DNA from: Selenomonadaceae bacterium UBA2897
Lineage (GTDB): Bacteria; Bacillota; Negativicutes; Selenomonadales; Selenomonadaceae
NCBI GenBank assembly: GCA_002350105.1
Contig: DEDT01000053.1
Location: forward strand, 29,004-64,806
Direction: 5' to 3'
DNA: 35,803 nt
Made by a program: the position numbers and the translations under genes. The number at the start of each line of letters is the position of its first letter. Position 1 is the stretch's first letter. Positions 1-8,478 of the stretch are shown one piece after another. The notes beneath the pieces are model-generated. The model ran no database searches. It worked only from the letters and a program-made list of their open reading frames with translations, and was not told the origin of the DNA.

Positions 1-2661
1 TTCGATGGTGACCAGATGGCTATCCATCTGCCGCTGTCCGCCGAAGCTCAGGCTGAGGCCCGCATCCTCATGCTGGCCGCGAACCACATCCTTGCTCCGA
101 AAGACGGCAAACCAATCATCGTGCCGACGCAGGATATGGTGCTGGGTTCCTACTACCTGACGAAACTGCATCCGGGCCAGAAGGGCGAGGGCAAGATCTT
201 CACGGGTATTGCCGAAGCTCTGCTCGCCTATCAGCAGCATGATCTCGCTCTCGAGGCACCGATTCAGGTGCGCATCGAGGGATACGGCCTCGTCAAGACG
301 TCCCTTGGCCGCATGATCTTCAACGAGATCCTGCCGCAGGAGCTGCGTTACTACTACAAAGATAAAGAGAGCGACCAGTGGTGCCTCGGTATCCTCATGA
401 ACAAGAAGGAAATCGGCAAGCTCGTCGCGAACTGCTATAACCACTTCGGTGCCACGGCTACGGCCCGCATCATCGATGACGTCAAGAACCTCGGCTATCA
501 TTACGCCTGCATCGCCGGTATTTCCATCGCGATTTCGGACGTCATCGTGCCGCCGGAGAAGAAGACGCTCATCAATGACACGAAGAAGCTCGTCAACAAG
601 GTCGAGCGCCAGTATGACCGCGGTCTTGTGACCGAGGAGGAGCGCTACAACAAGGTCGTTTCCCTCTGGTCCAAGACGACGGATGATGTCGCCGACGCGA
701 TGATGGATAACATGGACGCCTTCAACCCAATCTTCATGATGGCTGACTCCGGTGCCCGTGGTAACAAACAGCAGATGCGTCAGCTGGCCGGTATGCGCGG
801 CCTGATGGCTGACCCGTCCGGTAAGATCATCGACCTGCCGATCACGGCAAATTTCCGCGAGGGTCTGTCCGTATCCGATTACTTCATTTCTTCGCATGGT
901 GCCCGCAAGGGCCTGGCCGATACGGCTCTGCGTACGGCAGACTCGGGTTATCTGACCCGCCGTCTCGTCGATGTCGCGCAGGATGTCATCGTGCGCGAAG
1001 AGGACTGCGACGTATCCACGCTCAACCTCGTGCAGGAGCGCGCACGTCTGGCTCCGTCCACGTTCGATGCACTGGAGCTTCTCAACGACAGCCTGCTGGG
1101 CCGCTTGCTCGCCGCCGAGGTCGTCGACCCGGAGACGAAGGAAGTCATGTTCGAGAAGGATACGATCCTCGACGAGGACAAGCTCGCCACCATCGGCGAG
1201 AAGGGCATCCGTGAGATCATGGTTCGTGGTTCTTCGCTGGCCTCCGAGGCTGCTCTCAGCAGCGCGATGATCACCGAGGTCATCGCGCTCGGCGAGCCGG
1301 ATGATGAGGCCCGGGCGAAGATTCATGATTCCATGGTGCATGAGATGAGCGGCAAGGAAGTCACGCGCGATGTGCTGAATTCCGATGGCACGGTCGTCAT
1401 GCAGGCCGGCGATAAGCTGGACGAGGAGAAGATCGACGCCATCCTGGCTGGCGATGCGAAGGAGATCCGCGTGCGCAACAACAACGTGCGCGGCATCGAG
1501 GTCGAGGCCATCAAGGAAGGCGACGGTATCATCGAGTCGCTGGCTGAGCGTATTGTGGGCCGTGTGCTGGCCGAGGATATCGTCGATCCGGAGACGGGCG
1601 AGAAGATCGCTTCGCTCAATCAGACGGTCGACGAGGAGCTGGCTAAGAAGATCGAGAAGGTACGCGACACCGTCTCGATCCGCAGCGTGCTGACCTGCAA
1701 ATCGCAGTTTGGCGTCTGCATCAAGTGCTACGGCCGCGACCTCGCGAACCAGAGCGAGGTCGAGATCGGCGAGGCAGTCGGTATCATCGCTGCCCAGTCC
1801 ATCGGCGAGCCGGGCACGCAGCTCACTATGCGTACGTTCCATTCCGGCGGTGTTGCCGGTGACGATATCACCCAGGGTCTTCCGCGTGTCGAGGAGTTGT
1901 TCGAGGCGCGTAAGCCGAAGCATCATGCAATCATCGCCGAGATCGAAGGCACGGCTGAGGTCGAGGATACGGGCAAGGGCATGCGCAAGGTCACGATCGT
2001 GCCGAGCGAAGGCGAAGCGCGTGAGTACGCTATCCCGTATGGCTCCCGTATGGCTGTCAAGCAGGGTGCCCACCTTAAGCCGGGCGACCGCCTGACCGAG
2101 GGTTCCATCAACCCGCACGATATCCTGCGCGTCTGCGGCCTGCAGGCTACACAGCGCTACCTCGTCTACGAGGTACAGAAAGTGTACAAGAGCCAGGGTG
2201 TTGAAATCAACGATAAGCATATCGAGGTCATGGTTCGCCAGATGCTCCACAAGGTCAAGATCGAAGAGTCCGGTTCCACGGACTTCCTGCCGGGCGAGTA
2301 CATCGATATCAATAAGTTCGAGAGCGTCAACACGAAGGCCATCGAGGAGGGCGGCGAGCCGGCAGTGGCAAAGCCGATCCTGCTCGGTATTACGAAGGCT
2401 TCCCTGGCCACGGATTCCTTCCTCTCGGCTGCATCGTTCCAGGAGACCACGCGTGTCCTCACCGATGCTGCCATCAAGGGCAAGGTCGATCCGCTGGTCG
2501 GTCTGAAGGAGAATGTCATCATCGGCAAGCTCATCCCGGCTGGTACGGGCATGAGCCGTTACCGCAACCTGCAGGTGACGGAGACGCATCCGTCGCCTGC
2601 ACCGGAGACGCCGGCCGAGGACGAGAACGTCGAGGCCGAGCCGGAGACGACGGGCGCCTGA
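1..2661 (+). CDS. rpoC: DNA-directed RNA polymerase subunit beta' (5'-truncated by window edge)
   Basis: Catalytic largest subunit of RNA polymerase. The reading frame is open from base 1, and the first residues FDGDQM are the end of the NADFDGD Mg-binding active-site motif, so roughly the first third of the protein lies outside the window; 886 residues are visible. Other landmarks are the bridge-helix/trigger-loop region (ADSGARGNKQQMRQLAGMRG, then TANFREGLSVSDYF), the zinc-2 cysteines (EEDC, codon at 1006; TCKSQFGVCIKC, first Cys codon at 1696) and IAAQSIGEPGTQLTMRTFH. The first and second zinc cysteines are about 230 residues apart, versus about 75 in Escherichia coli (C814 to C888), because the intervening module appears three times. 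The C-terminus is acidic. A terminator-like hairpin follows. Confidence 0.98.
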   Translation, partial: FDGDQMAIHLPLSAEAQAEARILMLAANHILAPKDGKPIIVPTQDMVLGSYYLTKLHPGQKGEGKIFTGIAEALLAYQQHDLALEAPIQVRIEGYGLVKTSLGRMIFNEILPQELRYYYKDKESDQWCLGILMNKKEIGKLVANCYNHFGATATARIIDDVKNLGYHYACIAGISIAISDVIVPPEKKTLINDTKKLVNKVERQYDRGLVTEEERYNKVVSLWSKTTDDVADAMMDNMDAFNPIFMMADSGARGNKQQMRQLAGMRGLMADPSGKIIDLPITANFREGLSVSDYFISSHGARKGLADTALRTADSGYLTRRLVDVAQDVIVREEDCDVSTLNLVQERARLAPSTFDALELLNDSLLGRLLAAEVVDPETKEVMFEKDTILDEDKLATIGEKGIREIMVRGSSLASEAALSSAMITEVIALGEPDDEARAKIHDSMVHEMSGKEVTRDVLNSDGTVVMQAGDKLDEEKIDAILAGDAKEIRVRNNNVRGIEVEAIKEGDGIIESLAERIVGRVLAEDIVDPETGEKIASLNQTVDEELAKKIEKVRDTVSIRSVLTCKSQFGVCIKCYGRDLANQSEVEIGEAVGIIAAQSIGEPGTQLTMRTFHSGGVAGDDITQGLPRVEELFEARKPKHHAIIAEIEGTAEVEDTGKGMRKVTIVPSEGEAREYAIPYGSRMAVKQGAHLKPGDRLTEGSINPHDILRVCGLQATQRYLVYEVQKVYKSQGVEINDKHIEVMVRQMLHKVKIEESGSTDFLPGEYIDINKFESVNTKAIEEGGEPAVAKPILLGITKASLATDSFLSAASFQETTRVLTDAAIKGKVDPLVGLKENVIIGKLIPAGTGMSRYRNLQVTETHPSPAPETPAEDENVEAEPETTGA

Positions 2662-2696
2662 GTGCCTGTGCGCTAATATTTCCAAGGATTACAAAT

Positions 2697-2729
2697 AAAG
2701 AGGAACTGTCGGTGGCAGTTCCTCTTTTT
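2697..2729 (+). terminator. Intrinsic terminator after rpoC, directly before the mrp RBS
   Basis: A 12-bp perfect stem (2697-2708 with 2716-2727), a 7-nt loop and a run of five T (2725-2729). It ends only a few bases before the ribosome binding site of the next gene, so no promoter fits between. It either ends rpoC transcription or tunes read-through into mrp. Confidence 0.8.
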
Positions 2730-2746
2730 GCGAAGGAGAGATTCCC

Positions 2747-3601
2747 ATGGCAGAAAATTGCAATCACGACTGTGCGAACTGCGGCACGACCTGCAGCAGC
2801 GATACGCGGCCCAAAGACCTGCACGAGGCCCCGAACGAGCTCAGCGACATCCGCCACGTCATCGCGGTGGTCAGCGGCAAGGGCGGCGTCGGCAAGTCGC
2901 TGGTCACGGGCCTCCTGGCCGTGGCCATGAGCCGCAAGGGCCAGCGCACGGGCATCATGGATGCCGATATCACGGGCCCGTCCATCCCGAAGATGTTCGG
3001 CGTCAAGGGCGAGGTGCGCGGCTCGAAGGCTGGCGCTTACCCGGTGACGACGGCCGGCGGTATCGACGTCATGAGCATGAACCTGCTGCTGGAGCATGAG
3101 ACGGATCCGGTCGTCTGGCGCGGGCCGATTCTCAGCGGCGTGGTCAAGCAGTTCTGGCAGGACATCATCTGGCAGGACGAGGATTACCTCTTTATCGATA
3201 TGCCGCCGGGAACGGGCGACGTGCCGCTGACGGTCTTCCAGTCCATCCAGGTGGATGGCATCGTCGTTGTGACGAGCCCGCAGGAGCTTGTCTCCATGAT
3301 CGTGGCCAAGATCGTGAAGATGGCCGAGCTCATGAAAGTGCCGGTGCTGGGCCTTGTGGAGAACATGAGCTATTTCGAATGCCCGAACTGCGGCGAGAAG
3401 CATGAGATTTTCGGCCACAGCCATATTCAGGAGATTGCCGATCAGTACCATCTGCCGGTGCTGGGTCGCATCCCGATGGTGCCGCAGCTCGCCAGCGAAT
3501 GCGATGCCGGCCAGATCGAGACCTTCGAAGGTCATTGGCTGGATGAAGCGGCAGAAAAGCTTATAAAAACCATGGAAGAGAAAGATCAGCATAAAGACTA
3601 A
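2747..3601 (+). CDS. mrp: Mrp/ApbC (NBP35-like) iron-sulfur cluster carrier P-loop ATPase
   Basis: Cytosolic scaffold ATPase that carries and delivers Fe-S clusters to apo-proteins. The 284-residue protein has the deviant Walker A SGKGGVGKS (about residues 43-51), a DMPPGTGD segment typical of Mrp, and a conserved CPNC pair (C212, C215) that binds the bridging cluster in this family. The N-terminus carries four extra cysteines (C5, C9, C12, C16), reminiscent of NBP35-type N-terminal cluster sites though with different spacing. The start is ATG after GAAGGAGAG (2731-2739). The gene sits alone between two terminators; no promoter fits between the upstream hairpin and the RBS, so it may depend on read-through from rpoC. 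Confidence 0.93.
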   Translation: MAENCNHDCANCGTTCSSDTRPKDLHEAPNELSDIRHVIAVVSGKGGVGKSLVTGLLAVAMSRKGQRTGIMDADITGPSIPKMFGVKGEVRGSKAGAYPVTTAGGIDVMSMNLLLEHETDPVVWRGPILSGVVKQFWQDIIWQDEDYLFIDMPPGTGDVPLTVFQSIQVDGIVVVTSPQELVSMIVAKIVKMAELMKVPVLGLVENMSYFECPNCGEKHEIFGHSHIQEIADQYHLPVLGRIPMVPQLASECDAGQIETFEGHWLDEAAEKLIKTMEEKDQHKD

Positions 3602-3639
3602 AGTACTACATGCATCTTTGAGATAATTTATCCTGTTTT

Positions 3640-3687
3640 GCCCGTTGTGTATTTTGTAACGTAGCTTACAGACACAGCGGGCTTTTT
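3640..3687 (+). terminator. Intrinsic terminator after mrp
   Basis: An 11-bp stem (3640-3650 with 3672-3682, one G-U pair), a 21-nt loop and a run of five T at 3683-3687. Confidence 0.75.
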
Positions 3688-3752
3688 ATGTTATCCTAAA
3701 GGTGTAGTGAATGTTTCGCAGTAAATTGAACTGGTTTTCTGCCGAAAAACGT

Positions 3753-3760
3753 GCTACAAT
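3753..3760 (+). promoter_or_regulatory. Extended -10 promoter for the thioesterase gene
   Basis: TGCTACAAT (3752-3760) is an extended -10 box. No good -35 box lies 17 bp upstream, which is usual for extended -10 promoters. It lies about 70 bp before the next start codon and after the previous terminator. Confidence 0.5.
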
Positions 3761-3832
3761 AGCATTAAATCAAGAATGTAAGCAGATACATAAATTCTTT
3801 CATTTCTCGTTTTAAGCTCAGGAGGTTTTACT

Positions 3833-4345
3833 ATGAAGGTAGAAGATACGACGACAGTAACCGGTTCCGTCATGATGCCGAGCCAGGCCAACCCAAATGG
3901 CAATGTATTCGGCGGCGAAATCATGAAGATGATGGACTCGGCTGCCTATGCCTGCTCGCTGCGCTACGCTCACTCCAACGTGGTTACGGCGCGTGTCGAT
4001 GAGCTGGAGTTCCACAAACCGATTTTCATCGGCGATCTCGTCACCTGCACGGCTAAAGTCGTCTTTGTCGGCCATACATCCATGGAAGTTTTCGTCAACG
4101 TTGAGGTACAGGACATGGAGCGCGAGGATAAGCCGGAGCGTGCCCTGACGGCTTACTTCACGATGGTTGCCCTCGACCGCAACGGCCGCCCGCATGCCGT
4201 GCAGCCGCTGGAGGTCATCACGGAGGAGGAGAAGGAAGCCTTTGCCGCCGGCCGCAAGCGCTATGAGGACCACAAGGCAGCCAAGCGCGCCGCTTATGCT
4301 AAGGCGTCTACCACACAGAAAGCACAGGTGTCCGCTAAGAAATAA
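3833..4345 (+). CDS. Hotdog-fold acyl-CoA thioesterase (YkhA/YciA/BACH family)
   Basis: Predicted cytosolic hydrolase of acyl-CoA thioesters. The 170-residue protein has the family signature NPNGNVFGGEIMKMMD near the N-terminus, followed by the ARVDELEFHKPIFIGD and TSMEVFVNVEVQD strands of a single hotdog domain, so it is expected to work as a trimer or hexamer. The lysine/alanine-rich tail (about residues 140-170) is outside the fold. The start is ATG after CAGGAGG (3820-3826). It appears monocistronic, with its own promoter upstream and the leuA T-box promoter just downstream. The in vivo acyl chain cannot be told from sequence. Confidence 0.88.
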   Translation: MKVEDTTTVTGSVMMPSQANPNGNVFGGEIMKMMDSAAYACSLRYAHSNVVTARVDELEFHKPIFIGDLVTCTAKVVFVGHTSMEVFVNVEVQDMEREDKPERALTAYFTMVALDRNGRPHAVQPLEVITEEEKEAFAAGRKRYEDHKAAKRAAYAKASTTQKAQVSAKK

Positions 4346-4374
4346 AATAGGTTTACAAAAAATATACAAAATAC

Positions 4375-4403
4375 TTGCGCCACCTGCGATGATGTGTTAT
4401 GAT
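4375..4403 (+). promoter_or_regulatory. Promoter of the leuA T-box transcript
   Basis: TTGCGC (4375-4380), a 17-bp spacer and TATGAT (4398-4403), with an A-rich tract upstream (about 4352-4372) that could act as an UP element. Predicted transcription start is near 4410, just before the T-box leader. Confidence 0.7.
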
Positions 4404-4409
4404 ACTACA

Positions 4410-4702
4410 CAACAACATCACACAGGGAAATGCGTTGCAGAGGAGTAGTAGACAGAGCGGAATCCCCAGAGAGCTGCTGGCGGGTGTGAAGCAGTGAGGA
4501 TGCTCCGTTGAACTGACCTTGAAGCAGCCCGCGGAATGGCCTATATGGCTTAGTAGGTGGGGACGGCACCCGGCCGTTATCATCCGGGAGGGGTTGATAG
4601 ACCCCGTGGAGGCAGTTTCGCCGTATAGGTGAAACTGCGAACAAGAGTGGTACCGCGTAAGCCAGGCCTTTCGTCTCTTAAGGGGGACGAAAGGCTTTTT
4701 TA
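4410..4702 (+). ncRNA. T-box riboswitch leader, leucine-specific (specifier CTG)
   Basis: The tRNA-sensing leader of leuA. It contains the AGAGAGCTGCTGG stem I start (4468 on), a specifier-loop segment GAACTGACC with candidate Leu codon CTG at 4513-4515, the T-box sequence AGAGTGGTACCGCG (4644-4657), and a terminator with a 10-bp stem (4666-4675 with 4686-4695) followed by six T. Uncharged leucine tRNA should stabilise the antiterminator and switch leuA on when leucine is scarce. The class is certain from the T-box sequence; the codon assignment rests on position and on the downstream gene. Confidence 0.93.
4666..4702 (+). terminator. Regulated terminator of the T-box leader
   Basis: The GCCTTTCGTC / GACGAAAGGC stem (4666-4675 with 4686-4695) followed by TTTTTTATTTTA. 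It is the expression-platform terminator that competes with the T-box antiterminator. Confidence 0.88.
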
Positions 4703-4750
4703 TTTTATCTCAGTTGTGTATTTTGTATTATTTTATTGGAGGCCAGCAAC

Positions 4751-6427
4751 ATGATGAATTATCGGAAGTACAGCAAAGGTTATTTCCTGCCGCCTGAGAT
4801 CGATCTGGACTGGGCGAAAAAAGATGCGCCCGAGCATGCGCCCATCTGGTGCAGCGTCGACCTGCGCGACGGCAATCAGGCGCTCGTCGTGCCGATGAGC
4901 CTGGAGGAAAAGCTGACGTTCTACAAGAAGCTCATCGCGATTGGCTTCAAGGAGATCGAAATCGGGTTCCCCGCGGCCTCCGAAACGGAGTATGAATTCC
5001 TGCGCACGCTGGTGGAGCAGAACCTCATCCCCGACGATGTGACAGTACAGGTGCTCACGCAGGCCCGCGAGCACATCATCCGCAAGACCTTTGATGCCCT
5101 GAAGGGCGTCAGGAATGCCATCGTGCACGTCTACAACTCCACCTCCGTGGCGCAGCGCGAGCAGGTATTCAAAAAGGATAAGGAAGGCATCAGGCAGCTG
5201 GCCGTGGATGGCGCGAAGTTGCTCAAAGAACTCACGGAAGAAGCGGGTGCAAACTATCGCTTCGAGTATTCGCCAGAGTCCTTCACGGGTACGGAGCCGG
5301 AATATGCGCTGGAGGTCTGCAACGCGGTACTCGACGTCTGGAAGCCGACCTCGGAGCGCAAGGCTATCATTAACCTGCCGGTCACGGTTGAGATGAGCAT
5401 GCCGCACGTCTACGCGATGCAGGTCGCCTACATGAACAAGCATCTGAAGTACCGCGACAATATCGTGCTTTCGTTGCATCCGCATAACGATCGCGGCTGC
5501 GGCGTGGCGGATACGGAGATGGGCCTGCTGGCGGGCGCGGACCGCGTCGAGGGCACGCTGTTCGGCAACGGCGAACGCACGGGCAACGTCGATATCGTGA
5601 CCGTGGCCATGAATATGTTTGCGCTGGGTATCGACCCGCAGCTGGATTTCTCGCACATGCCGGAGCTCGTGGATATGTACGAGCAATGCACGCGCATGAA
5701 GGTTTCGCCGCGTCAGCCGTATGCCGGCAAGCTCGTCTTCGCGGCCTTCTCCGGCTCGCATCAGGACGCCATCGCCAAGGGCATGGCGTGGAAGGACGAG
5801 CACAACCCGGACAAATGGACGCTGCCGTACCTTTACATCGATCCGAAGGATGTGGGTCGTCAGTACGATGGCGACGTCATTCGCATCAACAGCCAGTCGG
5901 GCAAGGGCGGCGTTGGCTTCATCCTCAAGGAGAAATACGGCATCGAGATGCCGAAGAAGATGCGCGAAAGCTTCGGCTACTGCGTGAAAGAAGTCTCAGA
6001 CCATACGCATCAGGAACTCATGCCGGAGCAGGTCTATGACATCTTTGCCAGGGAGTTCCTGCAGAACCAGAAGCCGTACGAGCTCGTGGACTTCTCCCTG
6101 CAGCGCGGTAGGGACGGCCGTTTCAGCGGCACCGTGGAAATGAAGGTCGAGGGCGAGCCGCAGAAGTACGAGACGCAGGGCGATGGCCGCCTCGAGGCTG
6201 TCTCGAATGTACTGCAGCAGCAGCTCGGCGTGCCGTTCAGTGACCTCACCTACACGGAGTACGCGATGGACAAGGGCAAGAGTCAGTCGAGCCGCGCCCT
6301 CGCCTGCATCAGCATCAAGGCGGCAGATGGCCATGTCGTCTGGGGCGCGGGTATCGATCCCGATATCATCACGGCTTCGGTCAAGGCTTTGTTCAGCGCC
6401 GTGGACCGCATGGTCCAGGGGAAATAA
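4751..6427 (+). CDS. leuA: 2-isopropylmalate synthase (long, type-2 LeuA)
   Basis: The first committed enzyme of leucine synthesis, condensing acetyl-CoA with 2-oxoisovalerate. The 558-residue protein begins MMNYRKYSKGYFLPPEIDLD and has the catalytic DLRDGNQ motif (residues 37-43) and the SLHPHNDRGCGVADTE metal-site motif of the TIM barrel. A C-terminal LeuA dimer/regulatory domain (about residue 430 on) is the site of leucine feedback in the family. The sequence resembles the long form best known from actinobacteria. I place the start at ATG 4751 rather than TTG 4736, because TTGGAGG (4736-4742) is the ribosome binding site. It is controlled by the T-box leader upstream. Other leucine genes are not in the window. 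Confidence 0.95.
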   Translation: MMNYRKYSKGYFLPPEIDLDWAKKDAPEHAPIWCSVDLRDGNQALVVPMSLEEKLTFYKKLIAIGFKEIEIGFPAASETEYEFLRTLVEQNLIPDDVTVQVLTQAREHIIRKTFDALKGVRNAIVHVYNSTSVAQREQVFKKDKEGIRQLAVDGAKLLKELTEEAGANYRFEYSPESFTGTEPEYALEVCNAVLDVWKPTSERKAIINLPVTVEMSMPHVYAMQVAYMNKHLKYRDNIVLSLHPHNDRGCGVADTEMGLLAGADRVEGTLFGNGERTGNVDIVTVAMNMFALGIDPQLDFSHMPELVDMYEQCTRMKVSPRQPYAGKLVFAAFSGSHQDAIAKGMAWKDEHNPDKWTLPYLYIDPKDVGRQYDGDVIRINSQSGKGGVGFILKEKYGIEMPKKMRESFGYCVKEVSDHTHQELMPEQVYDIFAREFLQNQKPYELVDFSLQRGRDGRFSGTVEMKVEGEPQKYETQGDGRLEAVSNVLQQQLGVPFSDLTYTEYAMDKGKSQSSRALACISIKAADGHVVWGAGIDPDIITASVKALFSAVDRMVQGK

Positions 6428-6456
6428 TTGCCCTGCTTCAGCCATGATGTTATAAT
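6428..6456 (+). promoter_or_regulatory. Promoter between leuA and the aminopeptidase gene
   Basis: TTGCCC (6428-6433), a 17-bp spacer and TATAAT (6451-6456). It starts right at the leuA stop codon and lies upstream of a hairpin, so the hairpin would be in the leader of the aminopeptidase mRNA. Confidence 0.6.
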
Positions 6457-6471
6457 GAAATATACGTTTTC

Positions 6472-6499
6472 AAAAGGGACGGCAGCGTCCCTTTTCTAT
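6472..6499 (+). terminator. Hairpin/terminator between leuA and the aminopeptidase gene
   Basis: A perfect 10-bp stem (6472-6481 with 6486-6495), a 4-nt loop, and the T-rich end TTTTCTATT. It ends just before the AAAGGAG ribosome binding site (6503-6509). Confidence 0.65.
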
Positions 6500-6520
6500 T
6501 GGCAAAGGAGATAACAGATC

Positions 6521-7777
6521 ATGGTGGCAGAGCAGGAACTTTTGGTAAAATATGCACAGCTGGTGGTAAAGGTGGGCGTGAACCTGCAGCCGGACCAGAT
6601 TCTCGTGATCAATACGCCGATTGCCTGCGCGGACTTTGCCCGGGCCATCAGCGAGGCGGCCTTCGCAGCGGGGGCGCACGATGTGGTGATGAGCTGGGGC
6701 GATGAACAGAGTGCGCATATCCGCTATGCCCATGGCAAGCCGCAGCTCTTCACGGAGTTCCCCGCGTGGCGGCGCGCGTTCTACGAGGATTATGCGGCGC
6801 AGGGCGCGGCCTTTGTCTCCATCGCGGCGCGCGATCCCGAGATCTTCAAGGACATCGCGCCGGAGAAGCTGACGCTCGCGAATCAGGCGGCGGGTGCGGC
6901 CCTGCTGGAGTACCGCCAGCGCCTCATGAGCAACCAAAATACCTGGTGTGTCGTCTCCGTGCCGACGCCGGGCTGGGCGGCGAAGGTCTTCCCCGGGGTG
7001 CCGGTGGCCGAGGCGGAGGAAAAGCTCTGGCAGGCCATCCTGCGTACGGTGCGCGTCGACCCGGACTCGGATCCTGTGGAAAACTGGCAGGCACATATCA
7101 CCTTCCTGCAGAAGGCCGCAGATTTCATGAATACGCACGCTTTCACGCAGCTGCACTATGAGAACAGCCTCGGCACGGATCTCACGATTAAATTGCCCCA
7201 AGGGCACCTTTTCGCGGGAGGGGCGGAGAAGGCGGCCACGGGCGTGATGTTCGCGGCAAACATGCCGACCGAGGAAGTCTACAGCCTGCCGGACCGCGAG
7301 GGCGTGGACGGCATCGTCTACGCTTCGAAGCCTTTGATTTTCAACGGTAACGTCATCGACAAGTTCTGGCTGAAGTTCGAGGCGGGCAAGGTCGTCGATT
7401 ATCACGCGGAAGTCGGGCAGGATATCCTCAGGGAACTGCTGACGACGGATGAGGGCAGCTGCCGCCTCGGCGAGGTGGCACTCGTGCCCTACGATTCGCC
7501 GATTTCCCAGTCAGGCATCCTGTTCTACAACACGCTGTTCGACGAGAATGCGGCCTGCCACCTCGCGCTTGGCAAGGCCTATCCGACCTGCCTTGAGGGC
7601 GGCGCGGACATGGACAGCGTGACGCTCTTGCAGCATGGCGTCAACGATTCGCTGCTGCATGAGGACTTCATGGTGGGCACGCATGACCTCGCGATTACGG
7701 GCACGCAGGCTGATGGCACGGAGGTGCCGGTCTTCCGTGAGGGCAACTGGGTTTTTGCCGCAGCGCAGATGGAGTGA
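6521..7777 (+). CDS. M29-family metallo-aminopeptidase (AmpS/PepS/AmpT type)
   Basis: A cytosolic two-metal aminopeptidase that trims N-terminal residues from peptides. The 418-residue protein matches the family length. The likely metal ligands are at the expected spacing: E251 or E252 (NMPTEEV), E318 (LGEVALV), H347 (ACHLALG), H380 and D382 (LHEDFMVGT). The conserved HYENSLGTDL segment contains the catalytic tyrosine region. RBS AAAGGAG at 6503-6509. Promoter and hairpin lie immediately upstream. The gene is followed by a short hairpin-prone spacer and dtd; whether they share a transcript is unclear. Confidence 0.9.
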   Translation: MVAEQELLVKYAQLVVKVGVNLQPDQILVINTPIACADFARAISEAAFAAGAHDVVMSWGDEQSAHIRYAHGKPQLFTEFPAWRRAFYEDYAAQGAAFVSIAARDPEIFKDIAPEKLTLANQAAGAALLEYRQRLMSNQNTWCVVSVPTPGWAAKVFPGVPVAEAEEKLWQAILRTVRVDPDSDPVENWQAHITFLQKAADFMNTHAFTQLHYENSLGTDLTIKLPQGHLFAGGAEKAATGVMFAANMPTEEVYSLPDREGVDGIVYASKPLIFNGNVIDKFWLKFEAGKVVDYHAEVGQDILRELLTTDEGSCRLGEVALVPYDSPISQSGILFYNTLFDENAACHLALGKAYPTCLEGGADMDSVTLLQHGVNDSLLHEDFMVGTHDLAITGTQADGTEVPVFREGNWVFAAAQME

Positions 7778-7882
7778 GGCGGGGGCTTTCCCGCTGGTGA
7801 GCGCAGCATCAAGGCACAGTGTCATGCACGGCACAGGGATAGATGATGCGCGAAATATTTTTGCTGAAGAAAGAGGGATTTT

Positions 7883-8332
7883 ATGCGGGCAGTCGTGACA
7901 AGGGTCAGGGAGGCGTCCGTCACCATTGATGGCAGGGTCAACGGTGCTATCGGGCAGGGTTATCTCATTCTGCTGGGCGTCGGGCCGGAGGACGATGAAG
8001 CTGTGGCGGATAAGCTGGCGGACAAGATCTGCCACCTGCGTGTCTTCGAGGACGAAGCGGGCCGGATGAACCTTGACCTCGCGCAGGTCGGAGGCAGCGT
8101 GCTCGTCGTCTCCCAGTTCACGCTCTACGCCGATCTCAAAAGCCGCCGTCCCGGTTTTTCCCATGCGGCGCGGCCAGAGTTGGCCAGGCCGCTCTACGAG
8201 CATTTCATGCAGGCCATTGCCGCACATGGTTTTCCCGTCGAGCACGGCGAGTTCGGTGCGGATATGCAGGTCAGTTCCATCAACGATGGCCCGGTGACGT
8301 TGCTCTATGATATGGAACCCGAGAAGCGATAA
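7883..8332 (+). CDS. dtd: D-aminoacyl-tRNA deacylase
   Basis: Removes D-amino acids (for example D-Tyr) wrongly attached to tRNA, a chirality proofreading step. The 149-residue protein is full length and carries both active-site motifs, SQFTLYAD and the Gly-cisPro loop motif NDGPVT near the C-terminus. The start is ATG after AAGAGGGA. The spacer from the aminopeptidase gene (7778-7882) has a small GCGGG/CCCGC hairpin without a T-run and no clear promoter, so co-transcription with the aminopeptidase gene is possible. Confidence 0.95.
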   Translation: MRAVVTRVREASVTIDGRVNGAIGQGYLILLGVGPEDDEAVADKLADKICHLRVFEDEAGRMNLDLAQVGGSVLVVSQFTLYADLKSRRPGFSHAARPELARPLYEHFMQAIAAHGFPVEHGEFGADMQVSSINDGPVTLLYDMEPEKR

Positions 8333-8347
8333 TAGCGTGAAAATGAG

Positions 8348-8363
8348 TTTGTTTTAAAACAAA
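8348..8363. promoter_or_regulatory. Perfect 16-bp palindrome upstream of dcuC, possible operator
   Basis: TTTGTTTTAAAACAAA is a perfect inverted repeat in the 146-bp AT-rich gap between dtd and the DcuC-family gene. It could be a dimeric regulator site; it has no T-run or long stem to act as a terminator. A second imperfect inverted repeat (CATAAAGAT / ATCTTTTATG, about 8439-8460) lies just before the ribosome binding site. Confidence 0.35.
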
Positions 8364-8478
8364 TGTATGCAGAAAAAGGATAAAAATATTTTCGTTTTTG
8401 TAAACTTGTAAACAGGATTTATGCCTCCTGCAGGGAATCATAAAGATGTAATCTTTTATGACCTGAGGAGGTTTTTTT

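Noticed and set aside
4736..4750. Earlier TTG start for leuA, and similar upstream starts for lysS (14893), the chemoreceptor (17343), IIB (21712), IIA (23524), the large mannanase (25335), porin 2 (30757) and the regulator (35057)
   Set aside because: In each case the upstream start overlaps, precedes or lies too close to the ribosome binding site that properly serves the downstream start chosen here.
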